Origin: Antedon bifida
Taxonomy: Eukaryota; Echinodermata; Crinoidea; Comatulida; Antedonidae
Direction: 5' to 3'
Length of the DNA: 64,000 bases
NCBI GenBank assembly: GCA_963402885.1
Contig: OY727093.1
Span: 6,025,501-6,089,500, forward strand
Part shown: piece by piece, positions 26,201 through 41,200 of the stretch
How positions within the stretch are numbered: position 1 is the stretch's first letter
Layout: every line of letters begins with the position of its first letter
Translations under genes and position numbers: made by a program
The notes under the pieces: model-generated
The model's database searches: none
Told to the model about the DNA's origin: nothing
The model's input: only the letters and a program-made list of their open reading frames with translations

Positions 26201-29200
26201 AAGATAATTGAACTTGAATCTTTAATATAATTGAACTGTCATCTTTAATAATTTAACTAAAGAAAAATCACCTATAAATATTAGAAGATAAAAACTGTTT
26301 AAAGCAGTAGTTGATTTAAATTTATTTTTACTTCTTAGGAGGAAGCATTTGGACCTTGTTCTACACCATCTTTGCAGGCCCAGCACAGTGCTGTATTGGG
26401 TGCATCATCCTTCTTTCCGTCTTTAGGCAAGCCAAGTAAGAAAAAGATTGGAGCTGGTAGGCCAAGGGTAAGTTTTGTTTACTTTTCATATAAATAAAAC
26501 CAGAATGAACAAAATAAACAGATGATACAAAACATATTTTAACTTGATTAATTAACTGATAAAAAGACAAAGGCTAAATGTGAGGTGATATGTATAATAA
26601 TCAGGGTGTCTATTAAGTTTTTAAGCCTGTTTTAGAGTAGGCAAATTATTTTAATGAGAGTCTGGAGTTCACCCTCTAGCCAATATATAAGCTCTATTCT
26701 TAAATCATTTTTTTAAACATGTATACAAATTATCCAGGGGATTGGTAGCCTCGAATTGATTTGTCAACTCATTATATAAAAAACAGTCATCATTGCTAAC
26801 TAAAAAAATCCTGTTTGTATTTCTTTAGGGCAAAGGCAATTTGGGAATAGCGGGACGTAAACGATCAAAACCAGGACCAACTGGAGCCAAACGTGGACCG
26901 AAACCAAAATTAAAATTAGGAATGTACTCCTCAGGTTTACAATCTGTAAGTCATATCTTCAACTACTACATTTTTTACGGTGTAACTTAAAGTTCTGAGC
27001 AATATTTACAGAAAAAACTATATGTTATGCTTAACTGGATAAACAGTTAGCCATTCTCCTTCTGATGAATAACTAAATCTGGAGAAGTTTTGGTTTGAAC
27101 ACCCCTAAAAAACAATGGTGGTGGCAGCGAATCTCATCCTCTCAGGGTGACCATGTAATCATCATTTCTTTTGGGACTAAGACGGCATTTTTATCAACTA
27201 TTTCTTTTTTAGATGGGTCTGTCTTCAAATCAAGAAGTTTTAGGTCGGCGGAAAGATGAAGATGAAGAAGATTCAAACATGCATACAACAGTTGTACTCT
27301 TCTCAACAGAAGACAAATATACATATTCACAAGTTAGTTACATTTAATATATTTAAAGGATGGTTCCTAAAATATATATATTTATTAATAAATGTCAAAC
27401 TTAGTTTATTTCATCTTTCCAAAGTTGGTTACTTTATAAATAGTAAATAAAGGAAATATTATACATGTACAGTATTCCAACTCTACGCACTGGGAAATGG
27501 TTTATCAAAATGTGAGTTTTTTATTTATTCATAATTTGTATACTCTTTTATAGGATATGTGTGTAAGTTGTGGTAGTTTTGGAAAAGGTGCAGAAGGTCG
27601 CTTATTATCATGTTCACAGTGTGGCCAGTGTTACCATCCTTATTGTGTCAACATTAGAGTAAGTGTTGAATTGTATCAATTTGAAAATGACCATTTTTCT
27701 TCAACATCCACTTTGACATTCACAGTGACTGACACAGACAGTGGTTCGACTGCAGTAGACCACATATCTGGAACCTAGTCACAATTGATTTTAATATCTA
27801 TTGGTGGGTTCTATCTACCTAAATTTAGAACTTCAGGTCATGTCTACAATAGAACCCATCCTTTTGAGACTCCCTAGTAGAGGACACATTTCCATAATAT
27901 GTATGTTTTAAACCTCTGACACCCCTATTAAGGGGACACTTTGTTAGTCCCTTGATAGTAGTTGTAACTCCAAGTTAGTTCTATTTTTATAAAGATGTTA
28001 ATTTCAAGTCATTTTGCTTTTGCAGATAACTAAAGTAGTGTTGTCTAAAGGTTGGCGTTGCTTGGATTGTACTGTTTGCGAAGGTTGTGGTAAAGCAACG
28101 GATGAGAGTAGGCTACTTCTATGTGATGACTGTGACATAAGTTATCATACGTACTGCCTTGATCCACCTCTGATGACCGTCCCTAAGGGAGGGTGGAAAT
28201 GCAAATGGTAAGATTCAAAACATAAATATTAATAGATAAACAGTTAGGATAATATTTATATTTGGGGTTTTTTTTTAAGCAATAAAATATAACTGTTTAA
28301 TCAATTATTTAGTTTTTAGACAAATCAAGGATAAGTTGAAATTATTCTATTTGTCTTTAGCTCTTGGTTGTGTCTTTATTGAGAATAAATTCTGACATCT
28401 GAAAGGATTGAACTAATAACTTTCAATTAAGCATGTGTTCTGCTATTAACCCTGTCAAAAATACCAAACTCTTGTAACACAAATTTGTTTTTGTAAAGCA
28501 TCTTATTTGTATTTTTATTCTGTGAATGGATTGGATATTTCAATAGTGATTGCCAGTCCTAAATAAACATTTCTTGAGTTTATCATAATTGCTATTAACT
28601 GTAATTTATAAACGCATTCTCTTTCAGGTGTGTAAAATGTTTACAGTGTGGCGCCACGACACCTGGTTACAATGCAGAGTGGCAAAAGAACTACACACTT
28701 TGTGCTCCATGTGGCAGCTGTATAAATTGTATAGTTTGTTTTAGGACGTACAACGAAGGAGATCTTATTATTCAATGCATACAGTGTGAAAGGTATAGTT
28801 CAATTTTTTAGTCATAATAAAACTAAATAGTAATTTCAGTAATCTTGTGGTGTACCACAGACCTTACTTTGCTAATGTTTCTTCTTTGTCAATGTACAAA
28901 CTTAAACAATACAGGTTTATGGTCTTATAAAGAATATGTTTCTAAATTGAAAAATAGTTATAATAATATCACTAATAATAATAATTACAGTATCAAATAT
29001 ATATTTTTCCTTATTTTCTAGATGGTCACATGCAGTTTGTGATGGTTTACACACTGAAGATGAGTTAGAAAGGGTAGCTGATAAAGGGTATCATTGTACG
29101 TGGTGTCGCCCAATGAAACCGCCCTCTCCGCTACCTATTGAAGAAGATAAATCTCCACCACCATTGCCAAAAGTTATCATTAAAATTCCAAAAGAAGGTA

Positions 29201-32200
29201 AGTAGTTACAATAGAAATGTTGCGAAATATGTTCAAAGTAAATGCAATGTCTCCTTGGCTTATAAAGAAACAACAGTCAAATCGTTACTCATGGCATTTT
29301 GTACAGATTAGATTGGTTATGAAAACAATTCGCTATAATACACTTATTATTCGCATCGGATAGTGCAATCAAAGTTTCTTTCACAATTTAACCTTATTTT
29401 CTTTCATAATTGCTGAATATTTTATCTCAATCAGTCTTAGGGTATTTGAGAACCATTAAAACTATTGAAATTGATACTTAATCTCATTTTACATTTACTT
29501 TTTTCATTGTTATATTCAATCATATTTTTTTGCAGATATTAAACCGAAACAGTATTCAGTAGAGGGTGTGTTTCTGACAGAGTCAGGTTTCCAGCAAATC
29601 ACCAGTATGTCGCACCATAGGAAAAAGTCGCGGAAGAAACGAAAATCCAGTCACGGCTTCTCACTTCTAAAGAAAATAGGTGATCCCAACTCAGAACAAA
29701 CCAAAGATTTCCCTAAGCATTACAATTCAGACGGCTCAGAAAAATGTAAGATTTTGTTTTTATTACTGTTTTTAAAAGAAGCCTGGTTATTTGACAATAC
29801 TTGGTAAGGGATGCCTTGTTAGACCTAGCGGTGCATAGATCATCAACTACACATCTCTCTCACATGGTACTAGGTGATTGGTTCCACCTCTGTCTAGTTG
29901 TAACCATCCTTGCCCAGTTCTCTCTAAGGTTTTCTTGGGTGTCCAGTATCTTGAGGTTCCATGCCTAGTGATGTGTTTTGGTCTCTTTAGTATGTGACCA
30001 ATTCATCTCCATTTCCTTCTGCCAATCTCAATTTCTATTTGCTCCTGTCCAGTCATTTCCCATTGTTATTCTTTCAGGCTACCATATTCTGAGAATCCTC
30101 CTCAAACATTTATTAATGAATTAATACTTTACTTTTCTGTATTTAGATCATAAAGAAAGATCGGCTGATGAAGAAGAGAACAAAGTAGTTGACGAAAGTA
30201 CAATGTCAGATTTAGCACACAAAAAGAAAAAACAAAAGAGGAAGCCGTATAGGCCAGGCATCGGCGGCTTCATTGCAAGACCGAAACGAGGGGGAGGACT
30301 TGGACCATGTTTGGCCCCAAGACAACCCCCACCAGAGCTAAAAACAGATATACCAATGTTAGAAGCTCCTCCTGGCATGAAGTCACCTACAGAGAGTGTC
30401 CCTGAAGGTAAATCATATGGATTTTTACATCTGGTTGGAATGTCTGAAAATAATTCCTTAGACTGTGTAGGCCAGTGGCGTGACCTCTATGAGCTCTCAC
30501 TGGCTAAACCCAGAGCTTAAGGGTCCCAGAGCATGAGCAGTCCAATGCAACTGCCCAGTCCAATGCAACTGCCCAGCATTAGAGGGCTCATAGGAGTGCT
30601 AAATCAAGGACCTTTGCCCACTGTGTTACGCCACTGGCGTAGGGCAGCTAGGTATCCACCCAACACATCTATATCCTGGTTAGATTACTCATACTTTTCT
30701 TTATCTTAGGGCAACCAGATCTTGCGGAACAAATGAAAGAAGAAACCATTCAATCTCCTTTAGCTGAAGGGGAAAAACCAAAGAAGAAACGTCGTGCTAG
30801 GAAAAAAAGCGTACTTGAACAAAAGTTCCCATCTTACATCCAGGTAAGTTTCAAATTCAAAAGTGAATTACTACTTGTCATAACAATGTCATTTATTTAC
30901 CAAGTAGTTGTACCCATTGGAGTCCTATAATGTAACATTGATTATCTTAGCTAATACCTTCATTCGTCATGGCACCATACTTTCTTCAGCTGTGGCTTTT
31001 ATTGCTGCAGGGTGACCACGTACCCTCCCACTCAAAAGGACTACCAAGTTTTGCCAGTTTCTGGCCTTCAAATTTTACCTTCACTATACAAGTATTTAAC
31101 ATATTCATAATCTCTTGTTTCTCAGGAGGCATTTTTCGGCAAAGAGCTACTGGTTTTTAGCAAAAAGAGGAAAGGATCACCAGGAATCTCAGATGAAGAA
31201 AGTAATTCACCAGTAGTAGCGAGGCAGAAAGACACTGAGATTATCAAACCACCAGAATCTGTGACATCAACAACTAATGCCACTGGTCAAGGTGTTGGCC
31301 CTGCTGCCGCTACAGATAATGCACAAGTAAGTCATCCTGGGACATGTGGTCTTCACATCCTCTGCCTTTCAGATGTGCGTGTAGTAACAGGGTTATTTGT
31401 TATAAATTTGAGCATTTTCTTTTATCTATTGGTACTATTAGTTAAAAATAAAGACATATAGTTGACCGTGCATATAAAATCCTTTAAAGATGTATTGTCC
31501 CCCTGAAAAAATAATTCTTAACAAAAATTTGGTTGAATATGCCATTGTAATGTAACATAATAGTTATCCACTTTCACCAAAAATTGGATCGAAAAAAAAT
31601 GTATTTACCTGAAAAAACTGTAATTTAAAGCAAAAAATGGTCAAATTGGCTGCCAGCCAATGGGTTTTGGTTAATTTTAACCATTTATTTTGTAATTTTA
31701 TAAGTGAAAACATTTTTTTTTTTCATTTTTTTTTTCTATGGAAGTGATTAACTTGATTAAAACTACAAAATAACATATTCAAAATCTGATTTAATTAATC
31801 TTCATTTTTCATGTTTTTGGGGGACAATATATCTTTAAGTTACATGCACTGTTGTTAGCCTCATTCTTATTGAGAAGTAAATCTGATTTTATAATGTGGG
31901 CACTATTTAATCTATTCGTACCCATTTATAGTCTGATAGCATTGAGCAATGGCTTGTATGATTATTAGTTTTAACAAAGTGTTTGTTATTTTTTAGGAGC
32001 AACATGATCTTGGTAATGCAGAAGATGCTCTTAAATTGTTTACTCATGATGATGAGATATTGGGGATGCTGATGGCTGATGGTTTAGACAAGCATGGTGC
32101 AGGTAAGCATGCTGTCCTTAAACAACATCAAATAGAAAAAAATACTATTTTAAACTGTTTTGTTTTGTCCAGATAAATTAATAATTAACTTAAGAAACCA

Positions 32201-35200
32201 CTCTTATACTTTGTATATCAAATGTATTAAACTTAATAATAAGTATCTTTCCATTTGCGATGATCTAGAACTTAAACTGTTGGGGAATCAATTGAGGAAG
32301 CACATTCCAATGCACACAATAAGATGTTCCAAGATCCTTGCAAACCGAAAGTTCTCTAATATTATAGAAAAATAAGCACAGTACAAGTCTGGTAATGCAT
32401 TGTGTTTTTAATACTAGGTATTGATTTGGATGCAGTGGCAGCAGAAGAACCACACCAGAACACTGGTACAAATCCTGACAATTCAGAGCACAATGCTCCT
32501 ACAGAAGACTTTGATTCAATATTAAATTCAAATCTTGGACAGATAGATCCAGGTGGTAAGTTATCAATCAAGACATTCAATGATACTCGCTTGTGTGTGT
32601 GCATGTATTTGTGGAATAAGTAATCAAATTATCAAACTATTTCTGGTTTTCAGATTTGTCTCATATCGATAGCAAAGAAGTAATAGATCTATTTGGTAGC
32701 GTGTTAAGTCCAACAGACCACCAGCCTCCTCCTACCACCAATAGCCAAGTGACAGTTGCAGGCACATCTGTCAGCGTGTCATCTGCAGGCCAGATGCCAC
32801 TACCCTCAAATCAACCATCAATACCAACCACTGTGCAGCATAAAATACCACTTAACAGACCACCTGTTAATACAACACCACGTTTAGTAAGGTAAGGCTA
32901 TGCTGCTTTTTTTAAAGGAATAGAACAGTGCACACAATTTCAACATCTCGGGTGTTCAGAAAGCCCCAACTCAAACATGCTCTAGCCCTCATGTGCACTT
33001 TAAACAACCTAGTACATCTTTTGAGACGAGTATGGGGTTACCCCGGTGTACTACTACTACTATATACACAGCCACTATCACACACACACTCATCATAACT
33101 CATCAAGGGCCCTTGATTGTCAGCACACGCTCTATAAATAAGGTGAAATAAAATAAAGTTTGTTGGTTACTTAGTTTCATTGATACTACTTTGCTACTGA
33201 CAAGTAAATGATTGTGTTTTTGTTTTGTACATGAAGCTTTGTTTATAATATAAATCGTTTGTTCTTTTAGCCCATCATTTAGTCCAGATTTTACAGCACC
33301 TCCTTCACCTTGGCCATCAGGAGAGGCAGAGACCGAAGGAATGTCATACACCCAAAAGGCCATTAAGAAATGGGAGAAAGACGAACATCTTGGCAACATG
33401 GCCACAATCTCACCAGTACTCTATGCAAACATGAATTATCCAGATTTAAAGAAAGACTTTCCAGGTAAAGTGTCATCATTTGTAAACAAATAAATGAATG
33501 AAAACTCTTTTTTTTTTTCTATTTTTATTAGTAGGCAAAATTGAGATGACCAATCACACGTGTCAGTTCGGTTGATCAAAGCATTATGATTGGTCAAATT
33601 ACCTGCTTTGTTCTTACGTCCTTGCGTTGCATCTTAGTGGAAACCAAGCTTTAGCATGTACAGATTAATTGTCCTCATGGATAACCACGCCCATTTCCGA
33701 AATAAGCATACCTCAATACCTTATTTTCTACAGTATAATCCTTCAGTTTTTATCTAGATTATCACATTCTCATTTCATTTTGAATTATTTCTTTTAGATT
33801 GGCCATCAAGGGCAAAGCAAATACAAAAACTGTGGAGAAAGGTCACGCCTGAAGAGAAGCAACCATTTTTGGTAAGTTCCTCTAGCCATTATCACAATGA
33901 GATTGCATTCTATTCATTTCTATACATTAAATTTTTATACATAAGAAGTTCATCCCAAACACATTTTGCTGTAAAGTGTATTTCACAACAATCAATCCAT
34001 TTCGTCTGAAAAAAAAGCACTATGCAGCATAGGCCCATTCATGAGTATAATCAGTTTCCATTGCGTATCAATTTCTATTTTATGGAAATGAAGACAAAGT
34101 CACATGATGATGACTAGAATTCACACTTGTGCATGCTTTGATACAGTGCACAGGTATAATATGTTGCTTTGATGTAATGGATCTATAGCAACTTGTTTCT
34201 GGTTCTAGTTATGTAGTCATTGTTGAGAAAGTTGTTTTGTGAGTTTGACAATCCAATACCTGCTATAGGAAAGGCAACTGCATGGTAGTGTTATCACATC
34301 CCCATTATCACTGCAATCACAGCTTTACACCGTAAAAACGGACAAAAAGAAATGTGCTTCACAAATAGGGACCTATGCAGTACCCAAACAATGATTGAAA
34401 GCATAGCAAACATGTTTACGTCCACAAGATAACTAAAAATGTGTTGATAAATTACAAAATAGTAATACTTACTAGGCTTTTTAAAAAAAATTGACAAGTA
34501 TTGACTTTACCATGTGCATGTACCAATAAGTATCACACGCCACCCATGCTTAACACCATGCATGTCTAATTCACAGCAATATGCTAAGGACAATCGATCA
34601 ACTCAGAAACTTAAGGTTACTCAAAAGGTACGTTTTCATTATTTCACTCACTCCGTATACACACTCAGTTCTCTGCCGCATTCTTTATTCCACCATTTCA
34701 CATTGGTTTTGTTACATTTATTCATAAATCAAGATATAAACAATGTTTTGTCCAACTTCTTTCTTCAGGATTTTGCAAATTAAATATGTTAAAGTAAAGT
34801 TAATTTGAACTTAAGAACATCAATAATTTGATCTTTTTCCCCCCTACATTGGACTGGACTAAAGTGCTTTGGGGGATCCAATGAATTGACATCCTTAATA
34901 CTTAGCAATTGATGTACATAGGCCCACATGCAAATGTACTGCATTATCATAAAAAAAGAGATGTCTTGTATTATCAATGAATATTCAAAATTCAACACAT
35001 TTTAATTGAGCTTTTTACAATGTGGATAACCTAAGTAAGACACCAATACTTTTATTACTTGCTTACAGTTAAGTGAAGGAATATTAAGGAAGAAGATGGA
35101 GGGTACTGCACCGGTTTTTAATAGAAGCATGTCAGCTCCGGTATCTGTAAACCATGCCTTATCAAGTGTTGTTGGTTTTCCTGGACAATTAGTACCATCT

Positions 35201-38200
35201 CCAATGACCTCACCCATGACTGAAAAAGACTTAAAAGATGTCAAGTTACTGAAGGAACAGGATCAAGATAGAAGGTGGAAACAGCTGACGAGGATTGAAG
35301 ATCACCAGCAAACTTCAGGTTGGCTCTTTTAATCAATTTAGATCTTGTTAGTTAATTCTTGATCTCAACATTTTTAATAATCCGCATCTATTCCTGTAAA
35401 TTAAGTATGTAATTATAGGATTGAAGAAAAAAAATTGTATTAAGAACTATCAGATGCAATTTACCAAATTATATTTTCTATGAAATGCATCATAGTAAAA
35501 ATCTGTTTCATCTCTCTTTTGTAGGTGATGGAAGGAATGTAATGGGTGCTGGAATGCAAGAGAAACCTGATCAAAATATACCCGGAGTAATGATGAACGT
35601 TTCTATGTCTGCTCAGAGCCCAATACAATCTCGTTCAGGCGCATCAACTCCACAACACCCTTTCCCGTCAAATAATTTACCAAATCAACAATCAATACTG
35701 TCTTCACCTCTGCCAAACAATTTGCCACATGGACCTTTTCCTGTGATGGATCCGCAAACACCGGGAGCTGTAAGCCATCCATCAATGGAACATTTTCAGT
35801 CTGAACCAGGAATGTCTAATAAAGTCAATCTGGGTACTGTGCCTGGATCGTCGTTACCAGTGACACATAATCAAAGTGGCATAATGCCAAACACTGTTCC
35901 AAACAACTCGGGGACACCGATGACAGGAATGCATCTACCTTTGCAGCCTATGTCTGCAGCATCAGTAACATCTGTTCCTCCAAGTCCAGTACATGGTGAA
36001 CAAATGATGCAAACAGTTGTTACAGAGAGTCAGATGCATCCACCTGTGACACCTGGTCATGAAACATCAAGTGGACAACAGTTTAACCAATTTCAGAACC
36101 AAAACCAGCATTTAGCAATGTCTGATGAAAAATTTCAGAATAGGCAGCACTTGAAGGAATTATTAATGCGAAGAAAAAAGAGAGAACCACTCACACAAGG
36201 TGTAACGGCGCATTGGCAAGGGGATGACGTCCAGCGAGGTCCACCTCCTCCATATCCTAGTGGAACTATGAATCCAGGTGTCCGACCACCATTTCCAGGT
36301 GGAGAATTTCCTCAAGGATTTGGCCCAAGAATGGCATTTGACAACTCATTGCAACCTCAGTCTGACATGCAAAATCTACCTAATCAGCAGGTGATGATGC
36401 ATGGTAATGCACCAGGTGGGTTAATGCCTCAGTGGAAGCAACCAGGTCAGTTTACTGGTCCAAGAATGCCAACAAATCAACCAGAAAGGCCTCAAGGTCC
36501 TTACATTGAACTCAAACATGGAGGAATTGCACGTGCAAGGAATCCTCATATGGCAATCTTACATGAGAGGTTACAACAAAGAGCTGTTAGTGCTCAATTC
36601 CAGCAACCTAGAATGCCATTGAGACCTACAATGGATGCACATGGGAATTCTCTGGATCCATATGATCATCTTGTGCGACAGAACAATGCCAATCAAGGAA
36701 TTCAATTTCCTATTAAATCTGAACCTCAGATTCAACATCAATTGCATAGAGCCCCACATGCAGGCAGCTCGTCTGTGCCTGTCACACCAACTAGCAGTAC
36801 GCCAACTGCACCATTCGGACAACCACAAAATCAGCACTTTCCAAACCAATCGATAACACGTGTGCAAAGTCAGCCACAAGGTGGTGATCATGGACAGGAA
36901 GATCACGATCCACATTTAGATGATTTATTTCAGAATGGAGAGTTTAATATCCTGGATTTGGCAGATCCTCTTATTGATATCAACAAACATTCAGAAGATA
37001 ACCAGCAGCTATTTCGAGACCTTGGCATTGGAGATGACCGAGAGGATGATTCCAAAAATCCACAAAAGCAATCGCAACAGAAAACATCATCAACATCACA
37101 ACCAGTTGATAATTCAAGCAGCATTCCACAAACACAGAATGAAACCGATACTGATAAAAGTAAATCAGAGAGTACTACAACAATTAATGAAGGTGAAAAC
37201 AAAAAGGAGGACATCATAAAAGATGAAAAACCATTAGATAAATTATCGACAAAAGAAAGTGAAGAAGGGAAGAGAGTTGAAGCGTCAGAAAGTACAGAAG
37301 GTATAAACAAGGCTGAAAGTGCTACTACAAGTAATACTATCTCTAATGACAGTTCCACAACTAAAGCAGAGAATGCTACTAATAAAGAGTTAGTGGAAAA
37401 ACCTCAGGACACCAAGTTGACAAGTGATGAAACACACACCACAAAATGTGATGGTATACATGGCTGTCCTGGAGATGAAGACAAAGCCGGTAAATCTGAT
37501 TCTGATAAATCAAATCAAGAAACGGATCTGAATCTTAAATCCACTTCTGATAAAGATGTGAAGGAACAAACGAATGAATCAAAAGATACCAATCAGGTGC
37601 CTGGTAAACAAGAAGAGGTCGCCAAGACTGGTACAGAGAATAATGATCTGCCTGCTAAAACTACAGAAGAAAGTAAAGTTGAATTGGAAGCAAGTACTGA
37701 TACAAGGGAAACTAAACCAGTTATTGAAGTTAAAGAAAGTTCTCCAGTGATTAAAATTGAAAACAAAACTGACTGTTGTGGTGGTGGAAATTGTTCGCCA
37801 AAGCAAGACAATAATCAATCGCATGGCGACCTTTCAAATAAGAATACTAATTCACTTGCAAGTACATCTCAAAAGCAAAGTGAAGATTTGAAAGATTTTT
37901 CTACAAGTAAACTAATGACAGAACAAGAACTTGAAAATACTGATGGCGACATGGTAAAGAATATGGAAGGTTTTTCAATTCCACCAATCCAACCACCTAG
38001 TGCAAAAGACCAAGAATCCTTACAGGCTGACACGATACAGCAAATAAAGACCGAAAAGAGACCGTCTTTGCTAGAAGAACAACCTCTTTTGCTACAAGAT
38101 CTTTTAGACCAAGAGAAGCTTGAACAGCAGAAACAGCAAGATGGAACAAGTTCACAAGCACCAGCTGTTAAAGCACCAACGCCTGACCCCTTTCTGGAGT

Positions 38201-41200
38201 TGGATTTTGAAAAGCTAAAAGCTGAAGTACGACAGTTCGCAAAAGGTAAGCTGTCAGTTTTGAGATTATTTACATACTTATGTACAAATATAAACCATTT
38301 TGTATCCAATCTTAACTTGAGGAAATAATCAATATAATGAATTTATATTATTTAATTAAAATTCCACTGTCATGTCATGATATAATAAATATTGATAACG
38401 AAGTGACATTTATTATAAATAATGGTATCTTTTTAATTTACGTGTTTGTATTTGTGTGGTTTGTCATCAGAATATTGTTATACATAATGCATATATATTA
38501 TTGTCATGACATTCCTAGCAGTACAGTAGTATAGATTTGCCAAAATGTAGTTTTTAAATTCTTACAATTTGTTTCAGAAGCTGAACTAAAGGCACCTGGT
38601 CCTCATGCTCAACTCCTACAAGCTATGAACAGACAGCATCAAGAGCAGCTACAGCAACAACAGTTTCATAGTTCCGCCCAAGCAGAAACATCAGTTGTAG
38701 ATCAGCTGGTTCAACCAGAACCTCCAGCAAACCAAAGGTTTCCACGTATGCCGAATCCTGACACATTGGTTTCAAAACAAACTACATTCTCACCAAATCC
38801 TCAATCAAGTATGGTAGGACAGAGATTTCCTTTGCCAGCAAGTGGACAACAGTCACCAATGGTACCAGGGCAAATGGCATTGCGTTCACCACAACAGCCA
38901 ATAACGCCTGGACAAATGTCTCCAATGAATTCTGCTGGTGTACCAAGTCCAGGTGGTCCCCAGGTGTTTTCAGAAATGCAAAGACCGCCTGTTCCCAGAA
39001 TGCCAGGTGTAATGCCAAATCAGCATGTACAGGGTCCTTCACCCAGTCCTATACCACGTATGATGGGTAACATGATGGGTCAAAATCAAAGAATGTCTGC
39101 ATCACCTCTAAATAGTGTTCCAAGGATGCCTGGTGCAATGCAAAACCCAGGAGGAAATATTGGTATGCCTATGCCATCACCAAACTCAATGCAACGTATG
39201 CCTGGACCTCAAGGACAACAGATGGGGGATATTCCACTAGGAATGATGTCACCGCAAGGTTTGCAGAACCAACAGGCAAGGATGCAATTAGGTGGACAGA
39301 GACCACCTCTTCTAGATGGACAAGGATTCATGCCTCCATTCGCAGATGAACCTGCGCCAAACCCGCAAGATAGAGTTCAACATCAACAGTGGCTGCTTCG
39401 AAAAGAGCAACATTTGCAAATGCAAGTCAAGGCTCTTGATGCAGAAATAAGTAAATACAGAAAACGTAAAAAGGTTTTATCAGCCAGACAAAGATCGTGT
39501 AAAAAGAGTGGTCGAGTGTTTCCTGAAAGTGATGTCAGAGAGTTAGATACATTATCTCAGCAATATAGTGTTATTACAAAGAAGTTAGAAGCAGCCCGGA
39601 AACTTGTCCGCCAACATTCTTCTTTGATGGAAGAATATGGATTAAAACCTCAAAAGGCAATGACTGGTCCTGGAAATATGATGCAAAGACCGCCTTTTCA
39701 AAACCAACAAAACATGATGATGGGTGGAAATGGTCAGATGCCTTTTATGCACCCTAGAGGTATGATGACACCTAATATGATGATGAGACAACAGATGCTT
39801 GGGAACAATCCTCATATGATGCAAGCTAATCAGGGACAAATGATGCCAGGGAAACCTGGTGCAATGATGCAGCATTTTCAACAGGCTGGTATGATGCCAC
39901 AAGGTCAAACACCAATGATGCAGCTTGGAGGTCAACGTATGATTGCACCAGGTCAGCAATCACCAATGATGATGGGTGGACAGCAGATGCAAGGGGGACA
40001 GATGATGCAACCAGGACAGCAGATGTTGCAACCAGGACAGCAGATGTTGCAACATGGACAGCAAATTATGCATCCAGCAATGATGCAAGGTGGTATGCTT
40101 CATGGTGGTCAACAACTTCCTATGAACCAACAAGGAATATTACAACAACCAGGCATGATGCAGAAACTTGGAATTTTGCCAATTCGACAACCAATGATGC
40201 AACCTGGTCACCAATCACCAATGCTTCATCCAGGTCAACAATCACCAATGTTACAACCAGGTCAACAATCATCTATGATGCCTCCAGGTCAGCAATCACC
40301 CATGATGCCTCCAGGTCAACAATCACCGATGATGCCTCCAGGTCAACAGTCACCAATGATACCTCCAGGTCAGCAGTCACCAATGATGCCTCCCGGTCAG
40401 CAGTTACCAATGATGCCTCCAGGTCAAAATTCACCTATGATGCTTCCAGGGCAGCAGTCGCCAATGATTGCACCAGGTCATCAGTCACCTATGATGCCTC
40501 CAGGTCAACAGTCACCTATGGTTCCTCTAGGTCAACAGTCGCCTATGGTTCCTTTAGGTCAACAATCGCCAATGGTTCCTCTTGGTCAGCAATCTCCAAT
40601 GATGCAGCCTGGTCAGCAGTCACCAATGATGCAGCCTGGTCAGCATTCGCCAATGATGCAGCCTGGTCAGCATTCGCCAATGAGGCAGCCTGGACAGCAA
40701 TCGCCAATGAGACAACCTGGTCAACAATCACCAATGATGCAGCCGCTGCCTGGTCAGCAGTCACCAATGAGACAACCTGGTCAACAATCACCAATGATGC
40801 ACCCTGGTCAACAGTCGCCAATGAGACAACCTGGACAACAATCTCCAATGTTGCAACCAGGACAACAATCACCTATGATGCAACCAGGACAACAATCGCC
40901 AATGGTACAATCAGGACAACAGTCCCCAATGGTTTCCATGGGTCAACCATCACCATTAATACCATCAGCAGGAAAGTTATCTCAAATGCAACTAAATCAA
41001 ATGCAGACATCAATATTGCAAAAGCAACCAGGGTCAATAATACAGTCTGCACAAATGATGCATTCAGAACCATTATCTAAGTTGGATCAAGTGACCCCTG
41101 CTTCAACACCATCTAGAATAGCTCCAGTACCACAAGGTTCTCAAATGGTTCAAATGCAGTCATCTCTGATTACTGGAAATGAACAATCTTCAGCAACTCA

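Larger units (their letters stand above)
24165..27332 (+). other. KMT2C: KMT2C/D coding exons 13-17: linker with basic GRPRG patches
   Basis: Exons 24165-24249, 24513-24694, 26339-26467, 26829-26945 and 27213-27332. An acidic start (exons 13-14) is followed by a K/R/G-rich patch (GAGRPRGKGNLGIAGRKR and GAKRGPKPKLK) like the GFPGKRRPRG patch of KMT2C, then DEEDSNMHTTVVLFSTEDKY, matching DDEENSMHNTVVLFSSSDKF of KMT2C directly before the second PHD cluster. The exon 14 acceptor is tandem (CAG then TATCAG); only the first AG keeps the frame open. Confidence 0.9.
29536..32891 (+). other. KMT2C: KMT2C/D coding exons 22-28: linker with KRKPYRPGIGGF motif
   Basis: Exons 29536-29745, 30147-30407, 30710-30843, 31126-31326, 31997-32102, 32418-32555 and 32654-32891. 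Diagnostic KMT2C/D blocks occur in order: VEGVFLTESGFQQI, KQKRKPYRPGIGGFIARPK, LEQKFPSYIQEAFFGKELL, an acidic DDEILGMLMADGLDKHG block (KMT2C DDDILGIISDDL), and SKEVIDLFGSVLSPT (KMT2C KDVEDLFTAVLSP). The function of these blocks is not well defined; their spacing confirms the exon chain. Confidence 0.93.
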
